Shown piece by piece: positions 56,783-64,000 of a DNA stretch of 64,000 nt. The stretch is from positions 154,096-218,095 of the forward strand of contig NZ_VBWP01000005.1 in NCBI RefSeq assembly GCF_005771635.1, given 5' to 3'. The position numbers and the translations under genes are program-made. Numbering within the stretch: the stretch's first letter is position 1; every line of letters starts with the position of its first letter. Under the pieces are notes generated by a model. It saw only the letters and a list, made by a program, of their open reading frames with translations. It did not search any database and was not told the origin of the DNA. Source of the stretch: Culicoidibacter larvae. Its GTDB lineage: Bacteria > Bacillota_I > Bacilli_A > Culicoidibacterales > Culicoidibacteraceae.

Positions 56783-57388
56783 TTACCTTTCTAAAAAATC
56801 AGCTCTTGGTTTATCCGGCACCTCATGACATGCATGACAACGTGCCTCATAGCTTTCAGTTGCCGCAACTAATACAATCGGATCATTATAGCTTGCCGGC
56901 TGGCCATCAATAATACGCTGAGTTCTCGTTGCAGCGGCACCGCATTTCATACAAATTGCAGTTAACTTAGTAACAAACTCAGCCTTTGCCAACAACGCCC
57001 CCATAATACCAAAAGGTTCACCACGAAAATCCATGTCCAGACCGCTGACAATAACCCGAACACCATTAGCAGTTAAGTAATCAATGATTGGAATAATTTC
57101 CTCATCAAAAAATTGCACTTCATCAATAGCGACAGCATCAACATCATCCGGAAGATAATTTAAAATTTCTCGTGCCTCACTGATAATAACCGCCTCAATC
57201 TTGCTGCCATTGTGTGAAACAACTTCAATCTCACTGTACCGATTATCAATTTTCGGACGGAAAACAACAAACTTCCACTTAGCGTACTGTAACCGTGTAA
57301 CCCGACGAATTAATTCCTCAGTCTTACCGGCAAACATACCGCCGCAAATGACTTCAAGCCATCCCTCTGCATGCATATCAAACTGCAT
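56783..57388 (-). CDS. tdk: Thymidine kinase
   Basis: A 201-residue type II thymidine kinase. Walker A is GGMFAGKTEELIRR, Walker B DAVAIDEVQFF, and CMKCG with CHAC form the zinc site. SGLDMDFRGEPFG is the lasso-side motif. AAGGAG precedes the ATG. It works in nucleoside salvage with udp and upp. Confidence 0.96.
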   Translation of the reverse strand: MQFDMHAEGWLEVICGGMFAGKTEELIRRVTRLQYAKWKFVVFRPKIDNRYSEIEVVSHNGSKIEAVIISEAREILNYLPDDVDAVAIDEVQFFDEEIIPIIDYLTANGVRVIVSGLDMDFRGEPFGIMGALLAKAEFVTKLTAICMKCGAAATRTQRIIDGQPASYNDPIVLVAATESYEARCHACHEVPDKPRADFLER

Positions 57389-57405
57389 AATTCAATTTCT
57401 CCTTC

Positions 57406-57696
57406 TTACCAATACCAAAATATTGTTCTTAAAATAATTTGACCACCAATACCAATAATGAACATCATCACTAACGGTGAAAAATCAATCTCATACTTCT
57501 TTGCAAACGTCACCTTAAGTCGCAAAACCAATGTCCACACATAAATTTTTGCCAGCAACTTTCCGGGCTTGGTTTCCAAAGCATCATGAGCCCAATTATA
57601 TATTGCAAAATACATCAATAAACCAATGTTGTACATCGTTATCGCAAATCCGATCAACGAGTACAGCGGCCATAATGTAGCACCAATTCCAAACAT
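57406..57696 (-). CDS. Small membrane protein of unknown function
   Basis: A 96-residue protein with two or three hydrophobic segments (about residues 10-33, perhaps 47-57, and 74-92). No family recognised. Its ATG overlaps the stop of the thioesterase gene (TAATG), and GAGG precedes it, so translation is coupled. Possibly an envelope protein linked to the thioesterase. Confidence 0.65.
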   Translation of the reverse strand: MFGIGATLWPLYSLIGFAITMYNIGLLMYFAIYNWAHDALETKPGKLLAKIYVWTLVLRLKVTFAKKYEIDFSPLVMMFIIGIGGQIILRTIFWYW

Positions 57697-58124
57697 TATG
57701 CTTCCTCTTTTTGATAAGCCTCTTCATAACGAGCAAACCATTCCGGGAATAAACGGCGGAATGAAATTGGTTTGAAAGATTCTTTATTTACACAAATAGT
57801 TACAATAATTGCTGTCAAACAAACCTCATCAGCTTGATTAACAACTTCCTGCGCATAAGTAACTCCTAAAGAGCTCAATTTGTGAATACGAGTACGCACT
57901 CGCACCACATCGCCATACTTAGTAGGACGTTTATATTTCATCTCAACAGAAACAATCGGCGAAATAATTCCCGCTGCTTCCATATCAACATAACTTAACC
58001 CTAAATCTTTAACAAATTCAGCGCGTCCAACCTCTAACCATGCTAAATAATTAGCGTGATAAACGACACCCATCTGATCTGTTTCCGCATAGCGAACCTC
58101 GATTTCTTTCTCTGCAATGTGCAT
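57696..58124 (-). CDS. Acyl-CoA thioesterase (YbgC/FadM type)
   Basis: A 142-residue hot-dog thioesterase. The catalytic aspartate lies in RYAETDQMGVVYHANYLAWLE, and the following GRAEFVKDLG and KYKRPTKYGDVVRVRT are usual. It hydrolyses an acyl-CoA; the substrate is unknown. AAAGGTAGG precedes the ATG. First gene of a tight group with the small membrane protein and tdk. Confidence 0.9.
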   Translation of the reverse strand: MHIAEKEIEVRYAETDQMGVVYHANYLAWLEVGRAEFVKDLGLSYVDMEAAGIISPIVSVEMKYKRPTKYGDVVRVRTRIHKLSSLGVTYAQEVVNQADEVCLTAIIVTICVNKESFKPISFRRLFPEWFARYEEAYQKEEA

Positions 58125-58190
58125 ATAATCGCCTACCTTTCATCTTTTCTATTATACATGATTTATTGGTAAAAATATAGTCAAAAGAAA

Positions 58191-58223
58191 ATGGTTATCA
58201 GCAGATAAACTGCTGATAACCAT
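58191..58223 (-). terminator. Intrinsic terminator of rpmE
   Basis: ATGGTTATCAGCAG (58191-58204) pairs with CTGCTGATAACCAT (58210-58223), loop ATAAA. Confidence 0.84.
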
Positions 58224-58236
58224 CGGTCTTTTAAAA

Positions 58237-58455
58237 CTATTCTTGTTCTTCTGATTTAATGCCATATTTTTTATTGAATCGTTCCACACGTCCATCAGCA
58301 GCAACAAAGCGTTGACGTCCTGTATAGAATGGATGGCAGTTTGAACAAGTATCTACACGAATTTCATCTAAAACTGAACCAGTTTCAAATTCATTCCCAC
58401 AAGATGTACAAGTTACTTGTACTTTTTTATAATTTGGGTGAATACCTTTTTTCAT
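58237..58455 (-). CDS. rpmE: 50S ribosomal protein L31 (zinc-binding form)
   Basis: A 72-residue large-subunit protein. [23 protein letters not shown] and [12 protein letters not shown] supply four cysteines, so this is the C+ form. It is expected to coordinate zinc. Its own promoter lies upstream: TTGCTT (58539-58544), 17 bases, TATAAT (58516-58521). No terminator separates it from the PTS operon, so some readthrough may occur. Confidence 0.96.
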   Translation of the reverse strand: MKKGIHPNYKKVQVTCTSCGNEFETGSVLDEIRVDTCSNCHPFYTGRQRFVAADGRVERFNKKYGIKSEEQE

Positions 58456-58515
58456 AACTCATTTCTCTCCTTCCGCCCTAAATGCTTATTATCATCTAGA
58501 GTAAGTTCCTTATAT

Positions 58516-58544
58516 ATTATAGCAATAACAATCCTATAAAGCAA
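58516..58544 (-). promoter_or_regulatory. Promoter of rpmE
   Basis: TTGCTT (58539-58544) and TATAAT (58516-58521), 17-base spacer, with TGC before the -10 on the minus strand. Confidence 0.68.
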
Positions 58545-58572
58545 CAGAAATATATGAAAATCGATACTAAAA

Positions 58573-59379
58573 TTATAATATGCCGGTAAGTACACCAACA
58601 ATCGCTACTGCCAGTAAAATAAGCAGTACCATCGTTGCTGAAACCTTCTTCATTGAGATTAACCACCAACAGAACATAACTGCCGCAAGTCCCAATAATC
58701 CAGGGAAAAACGAATCAATAGTTGCTTGCAACTGAATTAATTCTTCACCATTTGGAATAGCCAATGGCGTTACTACACTAACAAACATTGCTGCCAATCC
58801 GCCAACTACTACTAACCCAAGTACATTGAGTGCACTACGGATAGCCTCTGAATTATCTCCAAGCAAACTATCAATTGCGGTAACACCCATTTTGTAACCA
58901 CGCATATATAAAAAGTATGAAAGACTGCCAACAATACCTAAGAAGGCAATAACATAAAAGACAATTCCCAACGGACTACCACTTGTTGATAGCCCCATCC
59001 CAATTGATAATAAAATCGGAATCAGAATCCCCTGCAGAATTGAATCACCAATTCCCGCTACTGGTCCCATTAAACTGGTCTTAATACTCAGCATTACTTC
59101 ATCGTCAATCTCTGCTCCATTAGCACGTTCTTCTTCCATTGAAGCAATAATTCCATTTACAACACTACCAACTTGTGGCTCAGTGTTATAAAAAGCCGAG
59201 TGCCGCACTAAGGCTTTTTTCTTTTCCTCAGGATCATCTTTATATAATTTATCAACAACCGGAGTCATCGACTGAGCAAACCCATGGGCTTCAAGTTTCT
59301 CAAAACTCATTGAAGACAGGTGAAACATCGCCCATGAAAGCCAACCTTTACGTAAATCTTTTTTCGTTAACTTCGCCAT
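58573..59379 (-). CDS. Mannose-family PTS subunit EIID
   Basis: A 268-residue membrane subunit. The opening KKDLRKGWLSWAMFHLSSMSFEKLEAHGF is that of EIID, followed by YNTEPQVGSVVNGIIASMEEERANG and GPVAGIGDSILQG. Four to five helices occupy the C-terminal half. It forms the permease with EIIC. The ATG follows GAGGTG. Last gene of the operon. Confidence 0.94.
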   Translation of the reverse strand: MAKLTKKDLRKGWLSWAMFHLSSMSFEKLEAHGFAQSMTPVVDKLYKDDPEEKKKALVRHSAFYNTEPQVGSVVNGIIASMEEERANGAEIDDEVMLSIKTSLMGPVAGIGDSILQGILIPILLSIGMGLSTSGSPLGIVFYVIAFLGIVGSLSYFLYMRGYKMGVTAIDSLLGDNSEAIRSALNVLGLVVVGGLAAMFVSVVTPLAIPNGEELIQLQATIDSFFPGLLGLAAVMFCWWLISMKKVSATMVLLILLAVAIVGVLTGIL

Positions 59380-59380
59380 A

Positions 59381-60178
59381 CTAAATCACCTCATCTTCTT
59401 CCAATTGTGGCGCGCCGCCTCGCTTACTCTCAATCAAGAAAATAAAGTAAGCAATCACCGCCGCTACAATTGTCAATGCAATCATATTTTTCACTGCAAA
59501 CACTATAAAAACAAATCCTGCCAAGAAAAAGACAAGTTGCCATTTGTTTTTCAAAACCAAATTAAGCAGTAAGGCAATTCCTAATGCCGGTAATAAGCCA
59601 CCAAGTACATTCATAATACTGATTACTTGTACCGGAATAATAGCTAACGCTTGGGTAACAAAAGCTTCACCAAAGTAAATTGCTAAAGCGATTGGTACAA
59701 CCCGAAGCAAGAAGTTAATTGCCTGCGGCCAAACCGCATTATTCATAAAAATCCCTCTTGCGTCGCCACGCTCTGCTGCTCGCATCGCCCGATCATTCCA
59801 AAATGAATTCTCAACCATCATAAAGTTATGTAAAATCAACCCTAATGCACCAATAGCAATAGATAAAGTAACCACAACCCCAACATCAGCACCAGCCAAC
59901 ATACCTAAAGCAATCCCGCCGTATGCTGCATAAGTAATCTCAGAATTCTGAGTCCCGCCGGTAGAAATTGTTGCAATGAAAGCTGCCTGAACTGCAACCC
60001 CCATAATAATTCCGGTCGTAATATCACCCAGAATAATACCAATAATCAACCCGGCAACTAAAGGCCGTCCAATAACATAATAGCCACCGGTAACACCAAG
60101 CAACCATGGCGATGAAACTGATCCAAGATAACAGAAAACACCGATTAACACTGCCTGCATTAATAAAAACCAATCCAT
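59381..60178 (-). CDS. Mannose-family PTS subunit EIIC
   Basis: A permease of about 265 residues with around seven helices. Motifs: GVTGGYYVIGRPLVAGLIIG, GDITTGIIMG and STGGTQNSEITYAAYGGIALGM. The ATG at 60178 has GGAGG nine bases upstream; a methionine two codons earlier is too close to the SD. It is one base from EIID. Confidence 0.93.
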   Translation of the reverse strand: MDWFLLMQAVLIGVFCYLGSVSSPWLLGVTGGYYVIGRPLVAGLIIGIILGDITTGIIMGVAVQAAFIATISTGGTQNSEITYAAYGGIALGMLAGADVGVVVTLSIAIGALGLILHNFMMVENSFWNDRAMRAAERGDARGIFMNNAVWPQAINFLLRVVPIALAIYFGEAFVTQALAIIPVQVISIMNVLGGLLPALGIALLLNLVLKNKWQLVFFLAGFVFIVFAVKNMIALTIVAAVIAYFIFLIESKRGGAPQLEEDEVI

Positions 60179-60210
60179 ACACATATACCTCCTTTTTTAT
60201 TTAGAAAGAA

Positions 60211-60696
60211 CTATTTTACTTCTCTAATTTTACTCCAAGTCGTCGCACTCTCATCAGGAATCAACTGAAACGTAATTGCCACCCCATGATTATGCAAAAA
60301 CTCAAATGCCTCAGCCTCTTCATCAGTAATCGACACATTCTTGGCAACCTGTTTCGTCTCACTGCGACTGCTCATCGGACCAACATTCAACTCATGGCCA
60401 AAATCACCGCCAGCCTCAATCAGCTTCTTCAACGTAATCGGTGAATTCACAATCAAAAAGTAACTATTCTTAGCTGCAAGTGCCTTTGCAATTTTTTCAA
60501 CACCCTCACTAATTGTATAAACCCCGACTTTAACACCCGGAGGCGCCGCGTGTTCAAGTATCTTCTTTTGCAGCGGATCATGAGCTGCTTTTTCATCCAC
60601 AACTAAAATCCCATTGCATGGCTTATACTTTGCCCAGCGAGTTACTACCTGACCATGAATGATTCGGTCATCTATACGTACAAATGATATAGGCAT
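60211..60696 (-). CDS. Mannose-family PTS subunit EIIB
   Basis: A protein of about 161 residues. ISFVRIDDRIIHGQVVTRW holds the phosphorylated histidine (HGQV) and EHAAPPGVKV and LNVGPMSSR are family marks. It passes phosphate from EIIA to the incoming sugar. ATG at 60696 follows AGGAGG. Confidence 0.93.
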   Translation of the reverse strand: MPISFVRIDDRIIHGQVVTRWAKYKPCNGILVVDEKAAHDPLQKKILEHAAPPGVKVGVYTISEGVEKIAKALAAKNSYFLIVNSPITLKKLIEAGGDFGHELNVGPMSSRSETKQVAKNVSITDEEAEAFEFLHNHGVAITFQLIPDESATTWSKIREVK

Positions 60697-60708
60697 ATAC
60701 ACTCCTCC

Positions 60709-61107
60709 TTAAAAATCTAAAACTTCAATATTCGCCTGCCCGCATTCAACGGCAAACTTTGCTAACTCCGCGACCGCCATACTGCCGCTAGCCAATACCG
60801 TCTCCAAATACATCGGCAAATTTAACCCAGCCACTAACTTCATCTGCTCTGCAGCCTCATGTGTCAAAATATACCGAAAACTCTCATTATATGGCGTACC
60901 GCCTTTTAAGTCACAAAGAATCAGCACCTCACTATACTGCTCGCTCATTTGCTGGAGTTTATCGTTCAACTGAACGACAAACTCCTCGATACCGCTCGCC
61001 GTCAGTGACACTACTTCAACATTGCTTTGTGCTCCGGCAATCATCGTTCCGGAATCAATAATTCCTTCGGCAAATTTTCCGTGACTTGTCACTAAAATTC
61101 CAAGCAT
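60709..61107 (-). CDS. Mannose-family PTS subunit EIIA
   Basis: A protein of about 132 residues. ILVTSHGKFAEGIIDS carries the phosphorylatable histidine (SHGKFA), followed by VLILCDLKGGTPYN and AGLNLPMYLE. ATG at 61107 follows AGGAG. It is the first PTS gene after the isomerase. Confidence 0.93.
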   Translation of the reverse strand: MLGILVTSHGKFAEGIIDSGTMIAGAQSNVEVVSLTASGIEEFVVQLNDKLQQMSEQYSEVLILCDLKGGTPYNESFRYILTHEAAEQMKLVAGLNLPMYLETVLASGSMAVAELAKFAVECGQANIEVLDF

Positions 61108-61118
61108 ACACATTCTCC

Positions 61119-62870
61119 TTACTGAATACGTGCGCGTAAGATAGCAACCTGCTCACTCTCACCAATATTTCGTATTCTGAATTTTTTCACTTGCGCTGGG
61201 ATAATAAATGTTTCAGCATAATGCACTTCGTATGGCTCGAATGCATGTTCTACACTCTCAACCACTACCTTATCACCAGCCACCAGATTCAACATATTAA
61301 CGGTCTTTTCTGAATTGTCATAATCAACAAATTCAGTAAACCAATCCCGCTCAGTTCTTATTTGTTCAGTTTTATATAATCCGGTTTTTTCCTTTTTATG
61401 ATGCTCAGTATCGACTAGAACTTCAAAATTATTCACTAGATTATCTTCAACCCATTGTTGCGAACGATTCCAATTAATAACCTTCTTACCATGATCAAGA
61501 TGCACAGGTCTTGGTTTACCATCCATGCCAAGACGACCCCAATCCCATAATTTAAAAGTAAAAATATATGCACACAGACTGATTTCAAGAACCATTGCAT
61601 CAGTACCGGAACAATGAATTGTCCCTGATGGAATCAAGAAATGATCATGTTTTTTAGCCGCAAATGTAGTAATATACTTATCTGCATCAAAAGCAACATC
61701 ACCATTTTGAGCTTCATATAAATCATTCACCAAAGCTTCTGAATCAACACCATCCTTCACACCAAGGTAAACCAAAGCACCATCCTTGGCATCAAGCATA
61801 TAATAGCTTTCTTCCTGTGTATAATCCATACCAAAATGCTTTTTGATATACTCCTTATCCGGATGCACCTGCAAACTTAAATTCTGCCCGCCAATTGTAT
61901 CAAGGAAGTCAAAGCGAATTGGTAACTCCGCACCGAAGCGACTAAAAACTAATTCTCCCAGCAACGACATCGGATACTTCAGAACCGCATTAATTGCCGG
62001 CGTCTCGATACGCACCCCACCAAAATCCAACAACAAGCTGTTTTCTTCAGCAACACCATCGAAAGCCCATGCAAAATTTTCTCGACTCTGATCCAAGCCT
62101 AAATGCTCTTTCATCCATTGTCCGCCCCAGACACCCGGGTCAAAATATGGCACTAGTCGGAACGGCCCCTGCAATAATTGCTCTAAACCTGAACAATAAT
62201 CTGACCACTTCAACATTTTCGGTTCATTCAAAGTATTATCATCAATATAAAAGTCAATCGTATCAAAAAGCTCAACCTTTAACCGATCGGCAGCCCGCCA
62301 ATCTAAGAAGAAACCACGCTTGTACTTACGTAAAATATCTTCATCAAAATTAGTATCATTCCAGTTGCCTTGCTCCAAAGAACGCATCCGCTGCTGGATT
62401 TCCCAACGTGCCACATCAACATATGCGGTAATATCTGCCTTAGCAGCTAAACTCGCTCCGGTTCCAAAGACTATGGTTAAACCGCTTGATATTGCGTCAA
62501 CGCTTTGCCGCAATAGTTGAAGTTTATCTTTATCATAATAGTCTTCAATAGTAATAGCAGCCATTCTCCCAAAAACCCGGTCATCAGTAATCAACATACT
62601 AAACTTTTCTTGGATCTCTCCGCCGCTTAAAGCGAAGTTATCAGCAAAAATAATATTGGCATCAGGTAAATATTGTTTTATTGCATCTGCCAGTTCTGCG
62701 AACCGTGCCCCAGGATAAAGCTCAATAGCAATTATTGGCTTCTCTTTATGTAATTCTTTCGCTGCATTCGCTAAAGCTAAAAGAATCTCCTTATATCCTG
62801 TCCAAGTCGTAAAATCACCCTTTACTCTTGTTGTAGGAAAATGATTATATGTCGTATGATTTACACTCAA
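61119..62870 (-). CDS. Mannose-6-phosphate isomerase, long class I form
   Basis: A 583-residue protein. The C-terminal two thirds are a class I mannose-6-phosphate isomerase: GGQNLSLQVHPDKEYIKKHFG (metal histidine) and HDHFLIPSGTIHCSGTDAMVLEIS. The first 220 residues form an extra domain with IIAIELYPGARFAELADAIKQYL, which resembles a kinase-type P-loop fold with the loop lost. Long forms like this are known in gut Bacillota, with unclear role for the N-terminal part. It turns mannose 6-phosphate from the PTS into fructose 6-phosphate. It starts with TTG at 62870 behind GGAGG. Confidence 0.85.
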   Translation of the reverse strand: MSVNHTTYNHFPTTRVKGDFTTWTGYKEILLALANAAKELHKEKPIIAIELYPGARFAELADAIKQYLPDANIIFADNFALSGGEIQEKFSMLITDDRVFGRMAAITIEDYYDKDKLQLLRQSVDAISSGLTIVFGTGASLAAKADITAYVDVARWEIQQRMRSLEQGNWNDTNFDEDILRKYKRGFFLDWRAADRLKVELFDTIDFYIDDNTLNEPKMLKWSDYCSGLEQLLQGPFRLVPYFDPGVWGGQWMKEHLGLDQSRENFAWAFDGVAEENSLLLDFGGVRIETPAINAVLKYPMSLLGELVFSRFGAELPIRFDFLDTIGGQNLSLQVHPDKEYIKKHFGMDYTQEESYYMLDAKDGALVYLGVKDGVDSEALVNDLYEAQNGDVAFDADKYITTFAAKKHDHFLIPSGTIHCSGTDAMVLEISLCAYIFTFKLWDWGRLGMDGKPRPVHLDHGKKVINWNRSQQWVEDNLVNNFEVLVDTEHHKKEKTGLYKTEQIRTERDWFTEFVDYDNSEKTVNMLNLVAGDKVVVESVEHAFEPYEVHYAETFIIPAQVKKFRIRNIGESEQVAILRARIQ

Positions 62871-62899
62871 TTACGACGCCTCCTTTCATTTGTGATTTA

Positions 62900-62961
62900 A
62901 TCATAATGAAAAAAAGCGCTTTCTTCAAGAAAATAGCAGAATAGCGAAAAGCATTTTCGCT
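62900..62961 (-). promoter_or_regulatory. Promoter of the mannose PTS operon with cre-like site and candidate RpiR operator
   Basis: On the minus strand TTGAAG (62923-62928), 17 bases, TATGAT (62900-62905). The AAAGCGCTTTC core of a cre-like site (62913-62923) lies in the spacer, so CcpA binding would block transcription. Upstream is a perfect 8-bp inverted repeat AGCGAAAA-GCA-TTTTCGCT (62943-62961), a likely regulator site for the RpiR protein. Confidence 0.68.
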
Positions 62962-62969
62962 CTAAGAAA

Positions 62970-62993
62970 AAAATCACTTCGAAAAGTGATTTT
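62970..62993 (-). terminator. Intrinsic terminator of the RpiR gene
   Basis: AAAATCACTT (62970-62979) pairs with AAGTGATTTT (62984-62993), overlapping the stop codon. Confidence 0.82.
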
Positions 62994-63862
62994 TACTCCA
63001 TATTATTATTTTTCTTATTCTTAAAATACGGTCTTGTACGAGTAATTTTTGACACAACAATATCATCAAACGTACTTGCATAAACCGAATAAATGATATC
63101 CATTAAATGCATCATTTCAATACGCGAAGCAGCAGCAACATAACCCTCAGGATATTCAATCTGTGCTACTGCTATACTGCAATCAGCTACCCGGGCTAAC
63201 GTATTATCATTCTCAGAAGTGAACGATATCGTATATGCTCCTAGTTGTTTAGCTATCTCTAATGCAGCAATGACTTCTTTAGTCTCACCACTATAAGAAA
63301 TACCAACTGCCACAGAATCAGCTGTAGATTGCTGTGCTTGCGAAATTTGTATATGCGAATCAGCAAATGCGCTGGTATTTTTACCTGAACGCAAAAAACG
63401 ATATGAAAAATCTTGTGCCACTAAATTAGATATTCCACAACCATAAAAATCAATACGACTGGCAGTAAAAAATATATTAGCAAGTTCAACAACAACTTCC
63501 GGATCAAGAAATTGTGCGCTTCTAATCATTCCATTAACCGTTAAATTAGTAATAACCTCGCTAATTTCAACAGCTGCCTTGTTTGGATAAATATAGCCTC
63601 TCTCATAAACCTCTTCCTCATCAAAGGCCCACTTATGCATATTAATAATAAAATCCTGCTTAAAATCAGTAAAACCATTATACCCTAATTTTTTACACAT
63701 TCTAACGATTGTTGCTGGACTCGTATAACATGCCTCTGCCAGTTGAGTAATATGCATTGCCTTAACTGCATCTTTGTTGTTAATAATAAATTTAGCAATA
63801 TCTTGATATGAACTCGCTGACTCTTTGGTAAGTGCTTGAAGCTGAATTATCCCTGATTTCAC
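62993..63862 (-). CDS. MurR/RpiR-family transcriptional regulator
   Basis: A regulator of about 289 residues. The N-terminal helix-turn-helix is AMHITQLAEACYTSPATIVRMCKKLGYNGFTDFK in family terms (key region CYTSPATIVRMCKKLG). The C-terminal SIS domain (about residues 110-260) has RIDFYGCGISNLVAQDFSYRF and GISYSGETKEVIAALEIA, which bind a sugar phosphate. The start is probably GTG at 63862, 7 bases after GGAGG; the ATG at 63868 is too close. It likely controls the adjacent PTS operon. Confidence 0.9.
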   Translation of the reverse strand: MKSGIIQLQALTKESASSYQDIAKFIINNKDAVKAMHITQLAEACYTSPATIVRMCKKLGYNGFTDFKQDFIINMHKWAFDEEEVYERGYIYPNKAAVEISEVITNLTVNGMIRSAQFLDPEVVVELANIFFTASRIDFYGCGISNLVAQDFSYRFLRSGKNTSAFADSHIQISQAQQSTADSVAVGISYSGETKEVIAALEIAKQLGAYTISFTSENDNTLARVADCSIAVAQIEYPEGYVAAASRIEMMHLMDIIYSVYASTFDDIVVSKITRTRPYFKNKKNNNME

Positions 63863-63932
63863 TCGCATACCTCCAATATAAAATTTGTTACTGTAATTAT
63901 TATAGCATATATAGATTTAATAAAACAAAAAA

Positions 63933-63955
63933 GGAACAGACATGAATGCTGCTCC
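63933..63955 (-). terminator. Terminator of the rRNA operon to the right
   Basis: On the minus strand GGAGCAG pairs with CTGTTCC over 7 bp with one G-U, followed by TTTTTTG. It lies just downstream of the 5S end. Confidence 0.65.
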
Positions 63956-63981
63956 AAGGAATGTTGATGAAAATAAAAAAA

Positions 63982-64000
63982 GCCCGGCGACGTCTTACTC
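63982..64000 (-). rRNA. rrf: 5S ribosomal RNA, 3' end only
   Basis: The last 19 bases of the window, read on the minus strand, are GAGTAAGACGTCGCCGGGC followed by a T-run. This fits the conserved 3' end of 5S rRNA (GAGTAGGACGTxGCCxGGC-like). The rest lies outside the window. Confidence 0.72.

Noticed and set aside
63943..64000. Plus-strand open frame starting ATGAATGCTGCTCC at the right edge
   Set aside because: It overlaps the rRNA terminator and the 5S 3' end on the other strand, which explain the sequence better.

Overview
The window comes from a low-to-moderate GC Gram-positive bacterium (Bacillota). The evidence is an RNA polymerase delta subunit, the repressor Rex, a CIRCE-controlled groESL operon, a zinc-type L31, two MurA paralogues, LPXTG-anchored surface proteins, cre-like sites and Bce-type ABC transport. 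I cannot name the genus with confidence. Most genes lie on the minus strand. The right edge reads into the 3' end of a 5S rRNA on the minus strand, so an rRNA operon lies just beyond the window.

Layout. 0-16 kb is mostly housekeeping: a partial glycerophosphodiesterase membrane domain, prmA, a P1B-type metal ATPase, groESL, rex, the t6A genes tsaD-rimI-tsaB-tsaE, an orphan EIIC-like membrane protein, murA, a membrane-anchored polysaccharide deacetylase, uridine phosphorylase, fba and pyrG. The pyrG leader fits CTP-sensing reiterative-transcription attenuation. At 15.9-16.2 kb, where no annotated gene would be expected, lies a compact module that looks like a par/Fst type I toxin-antitoxin system: a 23-residue hydrophobic peptide mRNA and a convergent antisense RNA that share one bidirectional terminator and a pair of direct repeats. 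16-32 kb holds rpoE, a DUF1934 protein, an HD hydrolase, a Bce-type ABC transporter, a CNNM/HlyC protein, a 1329-residue LPXTG nucleotidase with two catalytic modules, an aldose epimerase, two YbjQ proteins, ferritin and a two-component system.

32-41 kb is a complete-looking catabolic operon that I infer is for D-apiose or apiosides: an intracellular DUF4038/GH140-like apiosidase, a cellobiose-type EIIC, an FGGY kinase, a split transketolase and a fucose/arabinose-type isomerase. It is divergent from a LacI regulator, with repeated TTTAGTTT motifs and a cre-like site between them. 41-58.5 kb returns to mixed housekeeping: a nucleotide kinase-like protein, an aldo/keto reductase, an NAD(P)HX repair protein whose epimerase half has lost its binding motif, trmL, a YfcE phosphatase, an LPXTG protein with two histidine-phosphatase domains behind a long structured leader, murA, DUF1146, upp, glyA, rpiB, a Sua5/TsaC protein, prmC, an unknown membrane protein, prfA, tdk and rpmE. 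58.5-64 kb is a mannose-family PTS operon with a long mannose-6-phosphate isomerase and an RpiR regulator.

Themes. All five clear divergent intergenic regions contain a sizeable inverted repeat. Nearly every transcription unit ends in an obvious intrinsic terminator. Extended -10 promoters (TGnTATAAT) are common. Many start sites were moved downstream of the longest open frame because a Shine-Dalgarno (SD) sequence sits inside the frame.
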